Below, piece after piece: positions 1 through 13,400 of a stretch of DNA of 64,000 nt. Each line of letters opens with the position of its first letter. Positions within the stretch are counted from its first letter, which is position 1. The position numbers and the translations under genes are program-made. This DNA comes from Watersipora subatra (lineage: Eukaryota; Bryozoa; Gymnolaemata; Cheilostomatida; Watersiporidae), in assembly GCF_963576615.1 (NCBI RefSeq), contig NC_088716.1, positions 59,908,228-59,972,227 of the forward strand. The letters are read 5' to 3'. The notes under the pieces are model-generated. The model did not search any database. It was not told where the DNA came from and saw only the letters and a list, made by a program, of their open reading frames with translations.

Positions 1-626
1 TTGGCAAGATGACAGTCATGTTTCCTATATTGATAGACTAGAAAACTAGAACCTATTTGATCAACTAAAAACACTATTCATGATTATGAGACTAGATTGG
101 TTGCAGGTGGTGCTCTGTTGGCGGTGAGTGCAAACACCGGATTTTATCTCTTAGCTTTTTCTATCTGGAACATCACGTAATTTGCGCGGTATACCATAGT
201 TTTAAAGATCATTATTTTAACACTGAAGTAATGGCCTTTTTTCACCCAAGTTAGGGATCTATAGGCTCTCGATATACCTAGACCTACAGTCATGAGTAAA
301 CCACAACGTCGACACTAAAAAGTAGATTTATGGTAAATCTATAGGCCTAAAGATTTACCAATCATTATAGCGTCGAAGTGCAATAGATGAAAGCATATTT
401 TACCTGTCCCTTGAACCTACAACGACCATAAATTACCGATGAAAGTACTTTTAAAAACTTCGACTAAACTCAGTAGGTCGACTCTAACAAAAAACTGTTA
501 TTTCGCTAACACAATGGTAACACTTTTTGATTAGATGAATACAGGTACGCGATAAAGCCCAAAATATTTGCAAATACCTATTACATGTAGGTTGCTATTC
601 GAAAAGAATGCAACAGCAAAACAAAC

Positions 627-845
627 CTTAAAACGAGGCATTTGCAAAATACTTTTTCTATCAAGCACTCCATTTTCATCACAGCCCAGCTGCTTAAATC
701 GAGTCCATAGTCGTTCCACTTCAACAATAGAAAATCTGGTTAACGTTGCATGCTTTGTTATCCAATCTTTTTGCTTGGGATTTGTTACAGTTTTCGCTAG
801 CCCGTTAGGATAGTTGTGAAATGATTTTGAGACGATATCCCCCAT
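627..845 (-). CDS. EF-hand protein, calcineurin-B/CHP-like, first coding exon (partial gene)
   Basis: The exon runs from an ATG at 845 down to 627, where AAG is followed by the donor GTTTGT. It encodes 73 residues in phase 0. The start MGDIVSK fits an N-myristoylation signal (Gly2, Ser6, Lys7), as in calcineurin B, CHP and related calcium sensors. The stretch FSIVEVERLWTRFKQLG followed by DENGVLDRKSI and a Pro (about residues 38-70) resembles the first helix-loop-helix of that family, including the LxxxP-type end. Later EF hands are not visible, so the remaining exons must lie in the first 530 bases or beyond the left edge. The ATG lies 585 bp from the ATG of the divergent TBC gene. Family assignment is by memory of motifs; the exact orthologue (CHP, tescalcin, CIB or another) is undecided. 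Confidence 0.55.
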
Positions 846-1430
846 AGTATAACATTAAAAGACACAACTTCCATACATCTTAGCGAGTGCTCGCAAGTTC
901 AGTAGTTGTAGTAACGAACGAGCAGCAATTTTCGCAAATCAAACAGTCAGCCTGAGAACCTAACACAAACAAAATTAAAAAACCTTGTATGTGGGGTGTG
1001 CGTGTGGTTACAATGGCTATCTTTGACGAATTTATGCTTCTGCTAGAATTATAGGATCATTAAAAATAAATATGCATTACTAATTAGATAATATTGCAAT
1101 TGTTTGTATTTTATAATATAAATGCATTATCATTAAACACATAGTCTGCCAGAACTGCATAAAATAGCATTAAGCCATTTTTGGTGCAACATCGAATGAA
1201 TTTGGGCTATAGCTTTGACATCGACATCAACACGCACGGTTTTAATATACATTGGTTAATTAATCAATTTGTACCACAAGACTATGAATCAGTTATACGC
1301 CACACCACTACTCGTATGAGATCATCACGCGAGTAACATAATAAACGTGTATAGTGTAGCAAATAAAACAGGAAAGTTATTAGCAGATATCTCTTTACCG
1401 AATAGTTATACTCAGCGTTGTTATTTGCAC
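846..1430. promoter_or_regulatory. Shared intergenic region between two divergent genes
   Basis: These 585 bp separate the start codons of the EF-hand exon (minus) and the TBC1D15/17 gene (plus). They must hold both 5' untranslated regions and probably both promoters. No clear TATA box or CpG-rich block stands out. The arrangement is seen in the sequence; a bidirectional promoter is inference. Confidence 0.35.
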
Positions 1431-4400
1431 ATGGCAGCTTCTCTAGCTTTATCAACGGAGGACGCTGATAAAGTAATACTTTTCTGCTAATGCTATTGCT
1501 ATTTTGCTAATGCTATTTTGCTCATGCTATCTGGCAAATCTGCTATCTGCTGTCCGCATTGATTACTAAAGATTGATCATTTATATATTACATTTGTACA
1601 GAAGCTGACAATACTGGGATGCATAGATTGTGAAATCACAGTGAATATATATAACATGTTATTGGTGTACTTACTCGTTGTGTGTTGTAGATTTTTTACA
1701 GCGTTCCAAATACATGCATCAAAGCTGGATTGAGAAATAAAGAACAGCTAATAAGTGGCAATCTATATATAATTGACAAGGTAGGAATGAAATGTTTGAT
1801 TTCGTTATATGTATGTATATAGGTATATGTATCTATCATTTATATCATATAAAGTTAGTTAGTATAATTGTATGTAATGAATATAAGCTAACTAGGGCCG
1901 ACTAGCGTGACATTACACATTGTTTATACATGTACATTCTGGCGTCTTATGTTTAGGAAAGTCGTCTGGACTAATTAAATCAGTCGCTAAAAGTATATGT
2001 ACCTACCATTTGAAGCCTAGTTGCTGGGTTAATTACATGTTAGTGATATCACATGCAGTTTGATGGTTGCCATATTGAATGGACGCCAACTGGAAAAGAT
2101 GCAAGGGTGGAGGATGCAGGAGACAGGGATGGTTGGGCTGTAGTGAATGTAGACGCAGTTGGCTTTACGAACAATAAAAGTATAGAACTCTATGAAGTTG
2201 AGGAGGGCCCTATAGATTCTCAATCTAAAGGTTAGAACAAACAGAAAATAGGTACTTTTTAATTATTAATAATAACTGTATGTACTCATAAGGTAGGGTG
2301 AAAACATAAACGCCCCCTTAATCTGTATGCGTTACAAAATAGGTCGTTGTAAATATAAAAAAATACTGTGATGCATGTATTAAATGCATGTATTATGAGT
2401 GAAGCATGCATGAGACGGATATCTGTATGAACCTGTATTAACTTTAGCATATGTTAGTATGATCCTTGGCAGTTATAGTGTTGTAAAGTCACTCAGGTGA
2501 GTCTAAAGTGACTTTTTCCTATCATCGATATCTTCAACTTTTGAGCGAAATTGCTCATGCCTGCTTATACACGCGTGCAACACCTGACTAATTAGTAAAT
2601 AGTTTCATTATAAGTAGGCTACATTTACGGTTAGCAGTTATTTTTATAGTAAAATCTTAAAATCTTCTGCAATTCAAGTCGGTTTGCAATTCAGCTATTT
2701 ACAAGGATGATTTGTATCATTCCTTTTGTATCCTTATATGGAACAATTATAGTAACAAGGGAATGATTTTATATCCGCAAAATATGCGTGCATGAAAATT
2801 GTACTGTGATAATTCAAATAAGTTTTAAATGTGTAATTACTAAAAACAATTGCAATAGGTGATAAGTCGCTCTAATTCGGAACAGATAAACTCGATGTTC
2901 TTGCTCTTGGAAGTTCTGATAAAGCAGCTCGTTATATCTAGTTCCTCCTGCAACTTTTGCTGTTACAAAAATCTCTAGTATAAAAACACCTTACGACTCT
3001 AGATGTAACGGCCATACATGCCGTACTGTTTCCTGTGCAACCATCATTGCCTTTAACTCTGATACACTCGGCACAAATTGTTCTCAATGTATGTTAACTT
3101 TTTGCTGCATCTGAAGCTTTTGCCAAGACAGCTGCCAAAACCGTTTATATGGTGCTAAACTGTTTCACTATAGTCTGCTGTTAGTTCTAGAGGTCAAGTT
3201 TTGGTTATTATATATCTGAATCACTTTTATGTTGCATATGATAAATTTTGCTAATAAACGAAGTTGTTATTGGATGAGTCTCTTTATTATGTGATATTAG
3301 GTTTTCTTCATGTTCAAAGTACTTTATGATGTTGAACAGAAATATATGTAATTGATTACGGTGGCAGTCTTGTGCTCCATGAGGGATCATCATGAATAAT
3401 AAATACATGTATATATGCATAATCTTAGCATGATGAAGGAAGGGGATTGAGTGGTGCAGATGGTGGTGCAGATGGTGGTGCGCCTGGTCGAGAATTTGAA
3501 TATTTGTGTTCAATTCTTGTGAGATGGAATCCTTTTTCGTAGCCCTCTTAGCGTGGCTTCGGACGGCCAAGGTTCTTATTATAGTAAAGATTCCACTTGA
3601 TCAAGGTCATGCCTATGCTTAACTATTTTGGTCCGTCGATCATCTTACTCATAGGCATGTTGTGACCTAACCTTAATATTAACAATGTGGGTATTGTACT
3701 GGTCTAGAATATCTTTGGCAAGTTTTTAAGCTAAAGAACGCTTCGTAATTCAAATACATTTTAATGGATACAGAGAAAAGCAAAGTTATGTCTCATCAAT
3801 TTAATATTACTCCATGATCTACTGTTGCAGGCCCTCTATTTACTCGGTCGTGGCTAGACAATATCGATCCTATAAAGTTTCACATAGCTGAGTTGAGAAG
3901 TTTTAAACGCAACAGAAAATCTTTGACCAACTACCCCTCCATTACATTCATCTTGTCTTGTGGTAAGCTTCCTACAGTCAGCTGTGTCGCTGATACTTGT
4001 AAATAATTCCATTTTGTTTGTCTGTATCTCAGTATCCCAACTTGTTCATAATATTACAGCTTACCCTTTTAGGTAGGACTATCCATCCGATATTCTTTCA
4101 GAAAGGGGGCACTGACAAATTTGTTACTCAGTTAGAGAAGAAAGCGATAGTGTCCAGGTTGGTCCATTATCCAAAGATTAGTTTCACTACTTGTTATGAT
4201 TATTGTCTTCTCTTACTTTAATCATTATCATCATTTCATAGTAACCGTCACCTTCTTAATTTCGACTTTTTTCTGTAAGAAATTCTTAATTTGTTGTTGC
4301 GAAACTATTCCTATTGTTACTTACATGGAATACTCGAGGTGCATACTGCGTAAAAAGGAACTCATCTGGGTGAGTCTTGGTACATAATAGCATATGTCGC

Positions 4401-7400
4401 ATGCCAGAACAGTTGAACCTCAATTAGGTAAGGTGAGAAGAAAAGGGGTATGCACAACGGTTTGGTAGGTTACAAGACAAAATTGATCATAATCGTTCAT
4501 AATGATTGAAAAATCGTAGTTTATGTCAGGCTTACTGAAGCTATTTAAAATGGTTCCAATTACAAATAGAAGCACCCCATGTTTGAAAAAGCGCACTGCC
4601 TTAGAAAGAAATGTATAGATGTATACATAAACTATAGATGTATACATAAACTATAGATGTATACATAAACTATAGATGTATACATAAACTATAGATGTAT
4701 ACATAAACTATAGATGTATACATAAACTATAGAAGTATACATAAACTATATATGTATATATAAACTATAGATTGTGTTGTAGTCTTTGCTAGTTCACTCT
4801 CTATTCTCTTAACACCTAAACTGCCCAAAGTCAACCATATGTAAATGTTCAGGTAATTTGCTCCACGTTAACCCCTTGTGCGGTCTGTTTTCATAGTCTC
4901 TAAGTAGGCCTATAAATTGAAGCACAATATATCATTCTGTTGTATGAAATGTACAGGTCTTCTGATGATCACAGTCTCTTCATTGTCTCACTGCACCATC
5001 CTGAGACAATTGTCAGTTCATTTGATGCTCTCAATTTATTTGAAGATCAAGGAAGTGCCTTGACCGTAAGTACCACCCGTTGTTTTCCCAATTATCAACG
5101 TGTATTTGTTAATTGATAACCATTTTTATTGAAACTTTCGGACTACATTAAAAGCCATGATTGTAGAGGTTTGCATCGAATCCACTCAGAGGCACGCTGA
5201 GCGCTTTTGCCAAAGTATCTGGTATTCTCAATGAAACCTTCATAAATACCTCGGAGCGTAACCCAGATGTGCGGCCAGAGTTCTTCGACCACCTTCGGAC
5301 ATCAATAGATGAACAGGAAATACCTACTGTCAACGCTTCACAAGATCCTGAGTTTCTCTTGGTGGACCAACAGGTGGGAGTTGTTTTCTTTCCATAGTTC
5401 ATTTCTAGCTTTACCTTTGTACACTCACCTTCATATCGATTGACTTTTTTTGATATTGGTTTCCATTTTGAGTTTGGCATGAAACCATGAAACTGTTATC
5501 CACAATAATTGACTCCTCTGCTGATACAATATCACCTCTAGCATCTATTTGATTACTGTAGGCACAACTGCCGTATGTCGAGAAGCAACGTAGACTACCG
5601 CCTTTAGACGCCGCATGCTGGCAGAAGCACTACTTTTTGGATGGTAAAGTGACAGACATAGAGCATCTCAAGTGTCGGATTTTTAGAGGGGTATGTTATA
5701 GTCTTCTCTCATGCACTTCTGCTTATAAGTTAGTTTCCAAGTCTCTTTAAGCGTCACATTAATTACATGAGTACATTCTTCGAGATTGGTTTTATGGAAG
5801 TGGATCTAGGCTGGATTGTTGCGGGCGGTCAAGGGCGTTGCTGCTGTTGGCAGCCATTAGACAGTATATTCATGCTTTTTCTGAATCACACTGCAAAATG
5901 TCAGTTCATGTACTCTTAAAAAGAGGAGTAAATTCAATTGCTATTATTTTTATGTTCGATGCTGTTAGTATCTGGCCTATCATTTTGAGAGTGCTGTGTC
6001 AAACACTTGTCACCTATAGTTCTTACCAGCTGGTCATAATATTACAGACATTTCGTTTATTAGCTTTGTATTATCAAGAGTGAGGTTTAATTAAAAAATT
6101 CAAATTTTTCTTCCAATTAGTTATTTGAAAGTTCATCTACAAAATCGCAGTCTACAAATTTTTCAACATTTTGCTTAGGATGGATGAAAAGAGAAATAGC
6201 AAACAGCAACCTAAATTTATTTCTGCAGCTTACACTAGTGAAACTCTTCGACATTGGGCTTCAGGTAGGCTTCTGATAACTATACCTTTTTATTAGAGAA
6301 TGGCGATGTCCGCCTTTGGGTAAAATTGAAGACGGTATTGTTTTACTTTGGCAAACAGTTTTCCTAAACTAGAAAAATATTAAATATTGCTTCTGTAGTT
6401 AAATTCTTGTGCAGAATTTTCTAATGATTTTAACGCACTTTAGATTAAAGCTCTAAAAACCAAGAAATAGCTTTTAGAACAAAATTACTGACTGTATATC
6501 AGCCAAAAGAATTTTCAGCGTAGTTTAATTGTGTCAGAACAAGCAAACAATTCTGTAGTTACGAGTTAATGCAAAAATGAATTTACATGACATTAGCGCG
6601 CATAAAACTCTGAGAGCCATGCTGATGGCAGTTAATTCTGTGTTGCATGTACATATTACAGGGAATATCCCATGGGATGAGACAGGTTGTCTGGAAGTAT
6701 TTACTCTCCTACTATCCATGGACTTCTACAGAACACGAACAGGAAACCATACGAAAAGAAAAGCAGTAAGCAGACATTATAATTGGATTGTTGTCGGGTC
6801 TTTATCTATGCTTCAACTTTTTCCATCATCTGGCCATGCTTGATTCGATAAGTGTGATCACACACACGCATGCACACACGCGCATGCACACACACTTGTG
6901 CACACTCCCACACCTACGCACACTCACACACCTCCACACACTCACACAGCTTCGCACACTCACACAACTCCGCTCACTCACACAACTCCGCTCACTGACC
7001 TGCCCATGCTGGTACAGAAAAATAATTCACTATTGTACCTGGATCACCTGAGTGCACTATTATTGATTGAGTGACTTTTCAGCTGGTTTCAAGCATGTTG
7101 ATACTGTTGCTGGTTTGGCAGTAAGTAATAGTATCTGGTATTAATGTAGTCTCCTGGTTGTTGTAGCGATGAGTACTTTCTTATAAAGGTCTGGTTGGTG
7201 TAGTGATGATTACTTCCTTGTAAGGTCTGGTTGTTGTAGCTATGAGTATTTCCTTATAAGGTCTGGTTCCTGTAGCTATGAGTATTTCCTTATAAGGTCT
7301 GGTTGCTGTAGTTATGAGTACTTCCTTATAAAGGTCTGGTGCGCTGTAGTGATGAGTACTTCCTTATAAGGTCTGGTTGCTGTAGCGATGAGTACTTCCT

Positions 7401-10400
7401 TATAAGGTCTGGTTGCTGTAGCGATGAGTACTTCCTTATAAGGTCTGGTTGTTGTAGTGATGAGTACTTCCTTATAAAGGTCTGGTTGTTGTAGTGATAA
7501 GTACTTCCTTATAAGGTCTGGTTACTGTAGTTATGAGTACTTCGTTATAAAGGTCTGGTTGCTGTAGTGATGAGTACTTCCTTATAAGGTCTGGTTGCTG
7601 TAGTGATGAGTACTTCCTTATAAGGTCTGGTTGTTGTAGTGATGAGTACTTCTTTATAAGGTCTGGTTGCTGTAGTGATGAGTACTTCCTAATAAGGTCT
7701 GGTTGTTGTAGCTATGAGTACTTCCTCATAAAGGTCTGGTTGTTGTATTGTAGTGATGAGTACTTCTTTATAAGGTCTGGTTGTTGTAGTGATGAGTACT
7801 TCGTTATAAGATCTGGTTGTTGTAGCGATGAGTACTTCGTTATAAGGTCTGGTTGTTATAGTGATGAGTACTTCATTATAAAGGTCTGGTTGTTGCAGCT
7901 ATGAGTACTTCCTTATGAAGGTCTGGTTGTTGTGATAAGTACTTCCTTATAAAGGTCTGGTTGTTGCAGCGATGAGTATTTCCTTATGAAGGCACAGTGG
8001 AAGACTATGACTGACAGCCAGATCTCAAGGTTCACTGAATTTCAGAGCAAAAAAAGTTTAATAGGTTGGTGTTAAACCTTTTAGGCACATGAAATGGATA
8101 ATCATCGAGCTATCATATAACTTTATGAGTAGGTAAACATAGAGTTGTCATATGACTTTATGAGTTGGTTATTCATAGGGTTATCATATGACTTTATGAG
8201 TTGGTTACTTATAGAGTTATCATATGACTTTATAAGTGGGTTATTCATGGAGTTATCATGTGACGTGGTGAGTTGGTTACTCATCAAGCTCTCATTTGAC
8301 TTTATGAGTTGGCTACTCATAGAATTACTATATAGCTGTATGAGTTGGTTATTCATGGAGTTACCAAGTAATTCTATGAGTTGATTATTCATTAGGTTAT
8401 GATGTAAAACTGGTCATGTGCAGTAGTAATATCTATGTAATTTAATGTACAGTGTAGGCTTAGGATACGATTACCCTGTTATACGATTTTTTCATCTTAC
8501 GATGTGGGAGATGATGATTTTTTCACCTCACCATACCAATCTTATTTCGCCATAAGAATTCACCAAAATTTTTGCCCAAGTTCAAATTTGGCAGTCGGTG
8601 TGCTTATTATGTACGTAAAAATAACAAAGACACCGAAATGCGGTTCACTGAAAATATTTTCACAATGCCTGAAAGAGACACGATAACCGACTTTTCTCAG
8701 TTCAGCAATTCTTGTGTGTAAAGCGGTAATAGTTTCTCTTTAAAAATGTAGCAAAGTTAGAGTTGCGATCCCTTCAAAGAGAAGGTCAGTCTTCAGACAA
8801 CTTCCGTTAACCTGCTAACAAAAATCCATTTCATTACGAAAGCGGCATCATTTGGGTTTTCGTAGGTTGAAAAAGGTTTTAATGAGATCGGCTTAAATTA
8901 TATTAAAAACGAAGCCAGAAACTATCAGGTTATAAAATTTTATTGATAAAAAGTTGAAATTCAGTAAAATACTTAAAAGTACATACTCACACTGAGCTTC
9001 CAGTGTTTTTTTAGTAAGCTAAACCGATTTAAAGTGAATTTAAAGTTGGTGTTATACACACGTCTGTCTTGAGGGTAAGAATTCTCTCCGGTACGTACTG
9101 CAAATAGCACTTAGCAATGTTACATTTTAATGCAGATCGTAACCAATAAATACACTAAATATACTAAAGTTAGTAAGGTTAACATACGATTTTGTTACTA
9201 ATTTTTAAAATGTACAGTACTTGTATAAAATTTTGATGAGTTTTACCAGGAGCTGTTTGCATTGTATAATTACTATCGTTTCTATACCCATACATACGAT
9301 TTTTTACCATATGATGATAACCTTGAAACATTAAAATCGTATCCTGAGGGAGCACTGTATTTCTTTCAAGAGATTGTTATAAATTCTGAAGTCGCTGATG
9401 TTTATTCATATGGTATTTATTAACATATTATTAGTATACATGTAGGTGCTTATATTGTTGTCCCACAGTTTGAGATGTATTAATCATTGTCCACAAGTTT
9501 AATATATGTATGGGAACAATATGTGTGTGAAAAAAGAGTCGTTAAGTCAGTCATAAGGAAAAGGCTAACATTTTAGAGCTCGTGCTTGATTTTAGCCCAC
9601 CCAGGTTAAATTTTTTAATGCACCCATTAATATAGCTATTTACTAGCAACTAGCTACCAGTAACTAGCATAGATGATTAACACGCTTGCTCGAGCATGGA
9701 CCATGTATATTTTTGGCTGCTACAATTTATTATTAGATCATGTGTGTCTGCGTTCTGGTCAAATTGCTAAAACGATAGCTTTTTTTACAGCAAAAATACC
9801 AAGTGTATGTCAGCAAGAAATGGTAGGCACCATTTAGTTCCACCTGAAAAAGCGATGAAATCCCTAGTGAAATAGTTGATATTTGCTACACAATCGGTCA
9901 ATAGACTGAGCTGATGCGTGTAGCTAAATTAATGATTGTTGGTTGATGTTATTTTAATAGATTGTCATAGATCAACTTTTGTAAGAAATGGTAGAGAATT
10001 GATTTTGTTTATTTGGGAGATTGAATTGAGTCATTGAAGTTAGGATAGCTAAAGAATTGATAATTGAATTGTGATGTTTTTTGCAATGAACTTTGAATTG
10101 AATCAATTCTTACATGACATATAATGCAAAGAATTGGGAATTGAATCGACTCTTACATGACATATAATGCAAAGCATTGGGAAATTGAATCGACTCTTAC
10201 ATGACATATAAAGCAAAGCATTGGGAAATTGAATCGACTCTTACATGACATATAATGCAAAGCATTGGGAAATTGAATCGACTCTTACATGACATATAAT
10301 GCAAAGCATTGGGAAATTGAATCGACTCTTACATGACATATAAAGCAAAGCATTGGGAAATTGAATCGACTCTTACATGACATATAATGCAAAGCATTGG

Positions 10401-13400
10401 GAAATTGAATCGACTCTTACATGACATATAATGCAAAGCATTGGGAAATTGAATCGACTCTTACATGACATATAAAGCAAAGCATTGGGAAATTGAATCG
10501 ACTCTTACATGACATATGATGCAAAGCATTGGGAATTGAATTGTGATGTTTTTTTGCAATGAACTTTGAATTGAATCGACTCTTACATGACATATAATGA
10601 CATATAATGCAAAGAATTGGGAATTGAATCGATTCTTACATGACATATAATGCAAAGCATTGGGAAATTGAATTGCTAATTTTTGATGAGAATTGAAATG
10701 AATCGAGTCCTTTTCAAAGCCTTATAAACATAAATAGTTGTTAGTTTCTATAGATACGAGTAACTGGACTCGTGCATCTCACCACCGCCCCATGATGCAT
10801 CTCACCACAGCCCCCAGGAAAGTAATGAACTGAAATATTCTTCAGTATTTTGCTTTCTTCCATCATTTTGCTCGTGAGTTAATATGGAGGTGGTTTTCTT
10901 CAGCATTTTAATTTACTCACGGTAGAATTTCATTAATTTAGCAGACAAGAACAACCGCATTCATCATTTAACACGAGTTCATTAAAGTTTTCTACTCAAG
11001 GGAATATTCAAACTTGCAGACTTCATTTGTTGTTTAGTCACTAGTTGCTATACAAGGGTATCACTATGCGAGTTGCTATACAAGGGTATCACTATGCGAG
11101 TTGCTATACAAGGGTATTACTATGCGAGTTGCTATACAAGGGTATCACTATGCGAGTTGCTATACATGGGTATCACTATGCGAGTTGCTATACAAGGGTA
11201 TCACTATGCGAGTTGCTATACAAGGGTATCATTGTTTTCTAATTTGTTGCCCTTGTTAATGCCCACAGAAAAGGATGTAAACCGCACAGACAGATCAAAC
11301 GCTTTCTTCAGTGGGGAGAACAATGAGAGATTGACTCAGCTTCTTGATATTCTCATGACATACGTTATGTACAACTTCGACCTCGGTATGTCCTTGACAT
11401 CTTCTGATTCTTTCAGTAATAGTGGGTTAAATGCTCATTTGATGGGGTAGGATATGACCATAGACCAGACTCAGCTAAACTCTAGCAGTAAGCTATGGCT
11501 CACCTTCTGTGTTTTGCTCTCTAGTGCCTTTCAGTTGGAGGTTTGCTCATTGACTTGAAGATTAGCAACACCTTGTCTATACCGATACCCTGTCTATCAT
11601 TCCAATAGAAGATCAGTTCAACTTCATATGCATATTACATCGGTGTAGATTGTCACATGACTCTCTTTGGGCACTCTGTGAGAGGACAACTTCTATAAAG
11701 TAGAGCAGTAATCTACTCCAAACTTTATATTTTCTCTTTAGCTAAAAATTTTAACTTACTATATGTTAATTTGAGAAATGGAAAAAATCTTAAACTACCT
11801 ATTTTAGTAAAGTTTAACTTGAAGTTATTGTTCATCCGCAGATATCCTGGTGATCAGAAAGAATGAAGCCCATCATTTTTAGAACTCTATACATGAACAA
11901 AAACTTGAGCCCAACAATTTCTCTTCCTAAAATAGTATGAAGATTGAAACCATTTGCTCTGGCTCTGGTCATTATCAAAGTGCCTTTGATCCAAACTTGT
12001 TTTTCCTCAACACCAACACTATGTCCTCTGCTCAACTGGTCATGTTTTCTTATGGTTGTTTGCTGATGTAACCCGTTTAACTAAAATTAACTATAAATAT
12101 GCATGGTTTGTTTAGTTTACAGTCACATAGGAAATTAGAAAAGGATTTTATGCACATCTTTAATGTGGATTTCCTTATGAGTTATATATGCTGGTTACCA
12201 GTGGCTACTCGTTTGTGACTCGTCTGCTCAGTTTTAATCTCATACTCAGAGCCCATTACATACAATAAACTTCTTTTATTTCCTTATATTCTACTAAAGT
12301 GTGCAATAATTCCTAAAACAATGCATAACTGTTATACGCTTTTCCTTGGTCAGCTGATATTAACGGGTATACCAGTAGTACCTGGCTTTTTCATCTATCA
12401 TCTGTCCGTACGTGTAAATGCATTAGAGAATGCACATATTAGGGGTGCATATGTACAAGTACAACAAAATAGACAGAAATTTGGAGTGCAGGATGAAAGG
12501 GTTTCACACTATTCTGAGGGGTGTACTTAGGTATCAGACTGTTTTAACGACCATCACAGAATGGATGGCTTGTTAAAGGGCCAAGTGAAATGGTTTTAAA
12601 GGGCCAAGTGATGTGATTTTAAAGGGCTAAGTGATGTGGTTTTATAGGGCCAAGAGAGGTGGTTTTACAGGGCCAAGTGAGGCGATTTTATAGGGCCAAG
12701 TGGGTTGGTTTTATAGGGCCAAACGAGATTGTTTTTTGCATCCACATTTCACACATCCGAGAACATCTTGATTGTGTTCATTGTTTAAAATGAAACCTGA
12801 TGATTTGTTTGGATCCATGGCACTATATGTTTTTTTACCAACAATGGTAAACATTTTCAGGTTTTTTGCTATTTTTTTGGAATTGTCTTTTCGTGGTGAC
12901 ATCTATCATAGGTTAAGATAAAGTCTACAGTAGTATTAATGTTGAGTATGATATTTTCTTAATGAAGATTTCTATATATGCTAATGCATAGGCAATGACC
13001 TATCAGTTCCGAATTGCACACTGCTCAATGGTATCAGGTTTTACAAAAGAAAGTACATATTTTAATTTTAAGGTCGATAAAGAACCTTGTGTTCATTGGG
13101 TCAATTTCAATGAAATGAAACTTTCTAAAATCTGACTGATTTGAATGTAAGGACTAGCTGATAATATGAGAGCATCAAGTGGTAATTAGGCATTATCTGC
13201 CCCTGTACACATGGACAGCTGGTTATTATGGACAGTATTATTTCAGCATTGCTGAAGTTTTTAGTTTTTAATTCATGGATTAGTACAGTCCTTATATATA
13301 TATATATGTCTCTCTTACAGGCTATGTGCAGGGTATGAGTGATCTCTTGTCTCCCTTGCTTGTTGTCATGGATGATGAAGTGGATGCTTTCTGGTGCTTT

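Noticed and set aside
6181-6261. MDEKRNSKQQPKFISAAYTS frame followed by GTAGG
   Set aside because: Considered as a TBC exon, but the phases of the exons at 5690 and 6662 already join perfectly (FRG then GISHGMRQ).
8123-8392. Repeat proteins MNNQLIKSYDN (minus) and MSYDFMSWLFI (plus)
   Set aside because: Both strands of the same 39-bp minisatellite; intronic.
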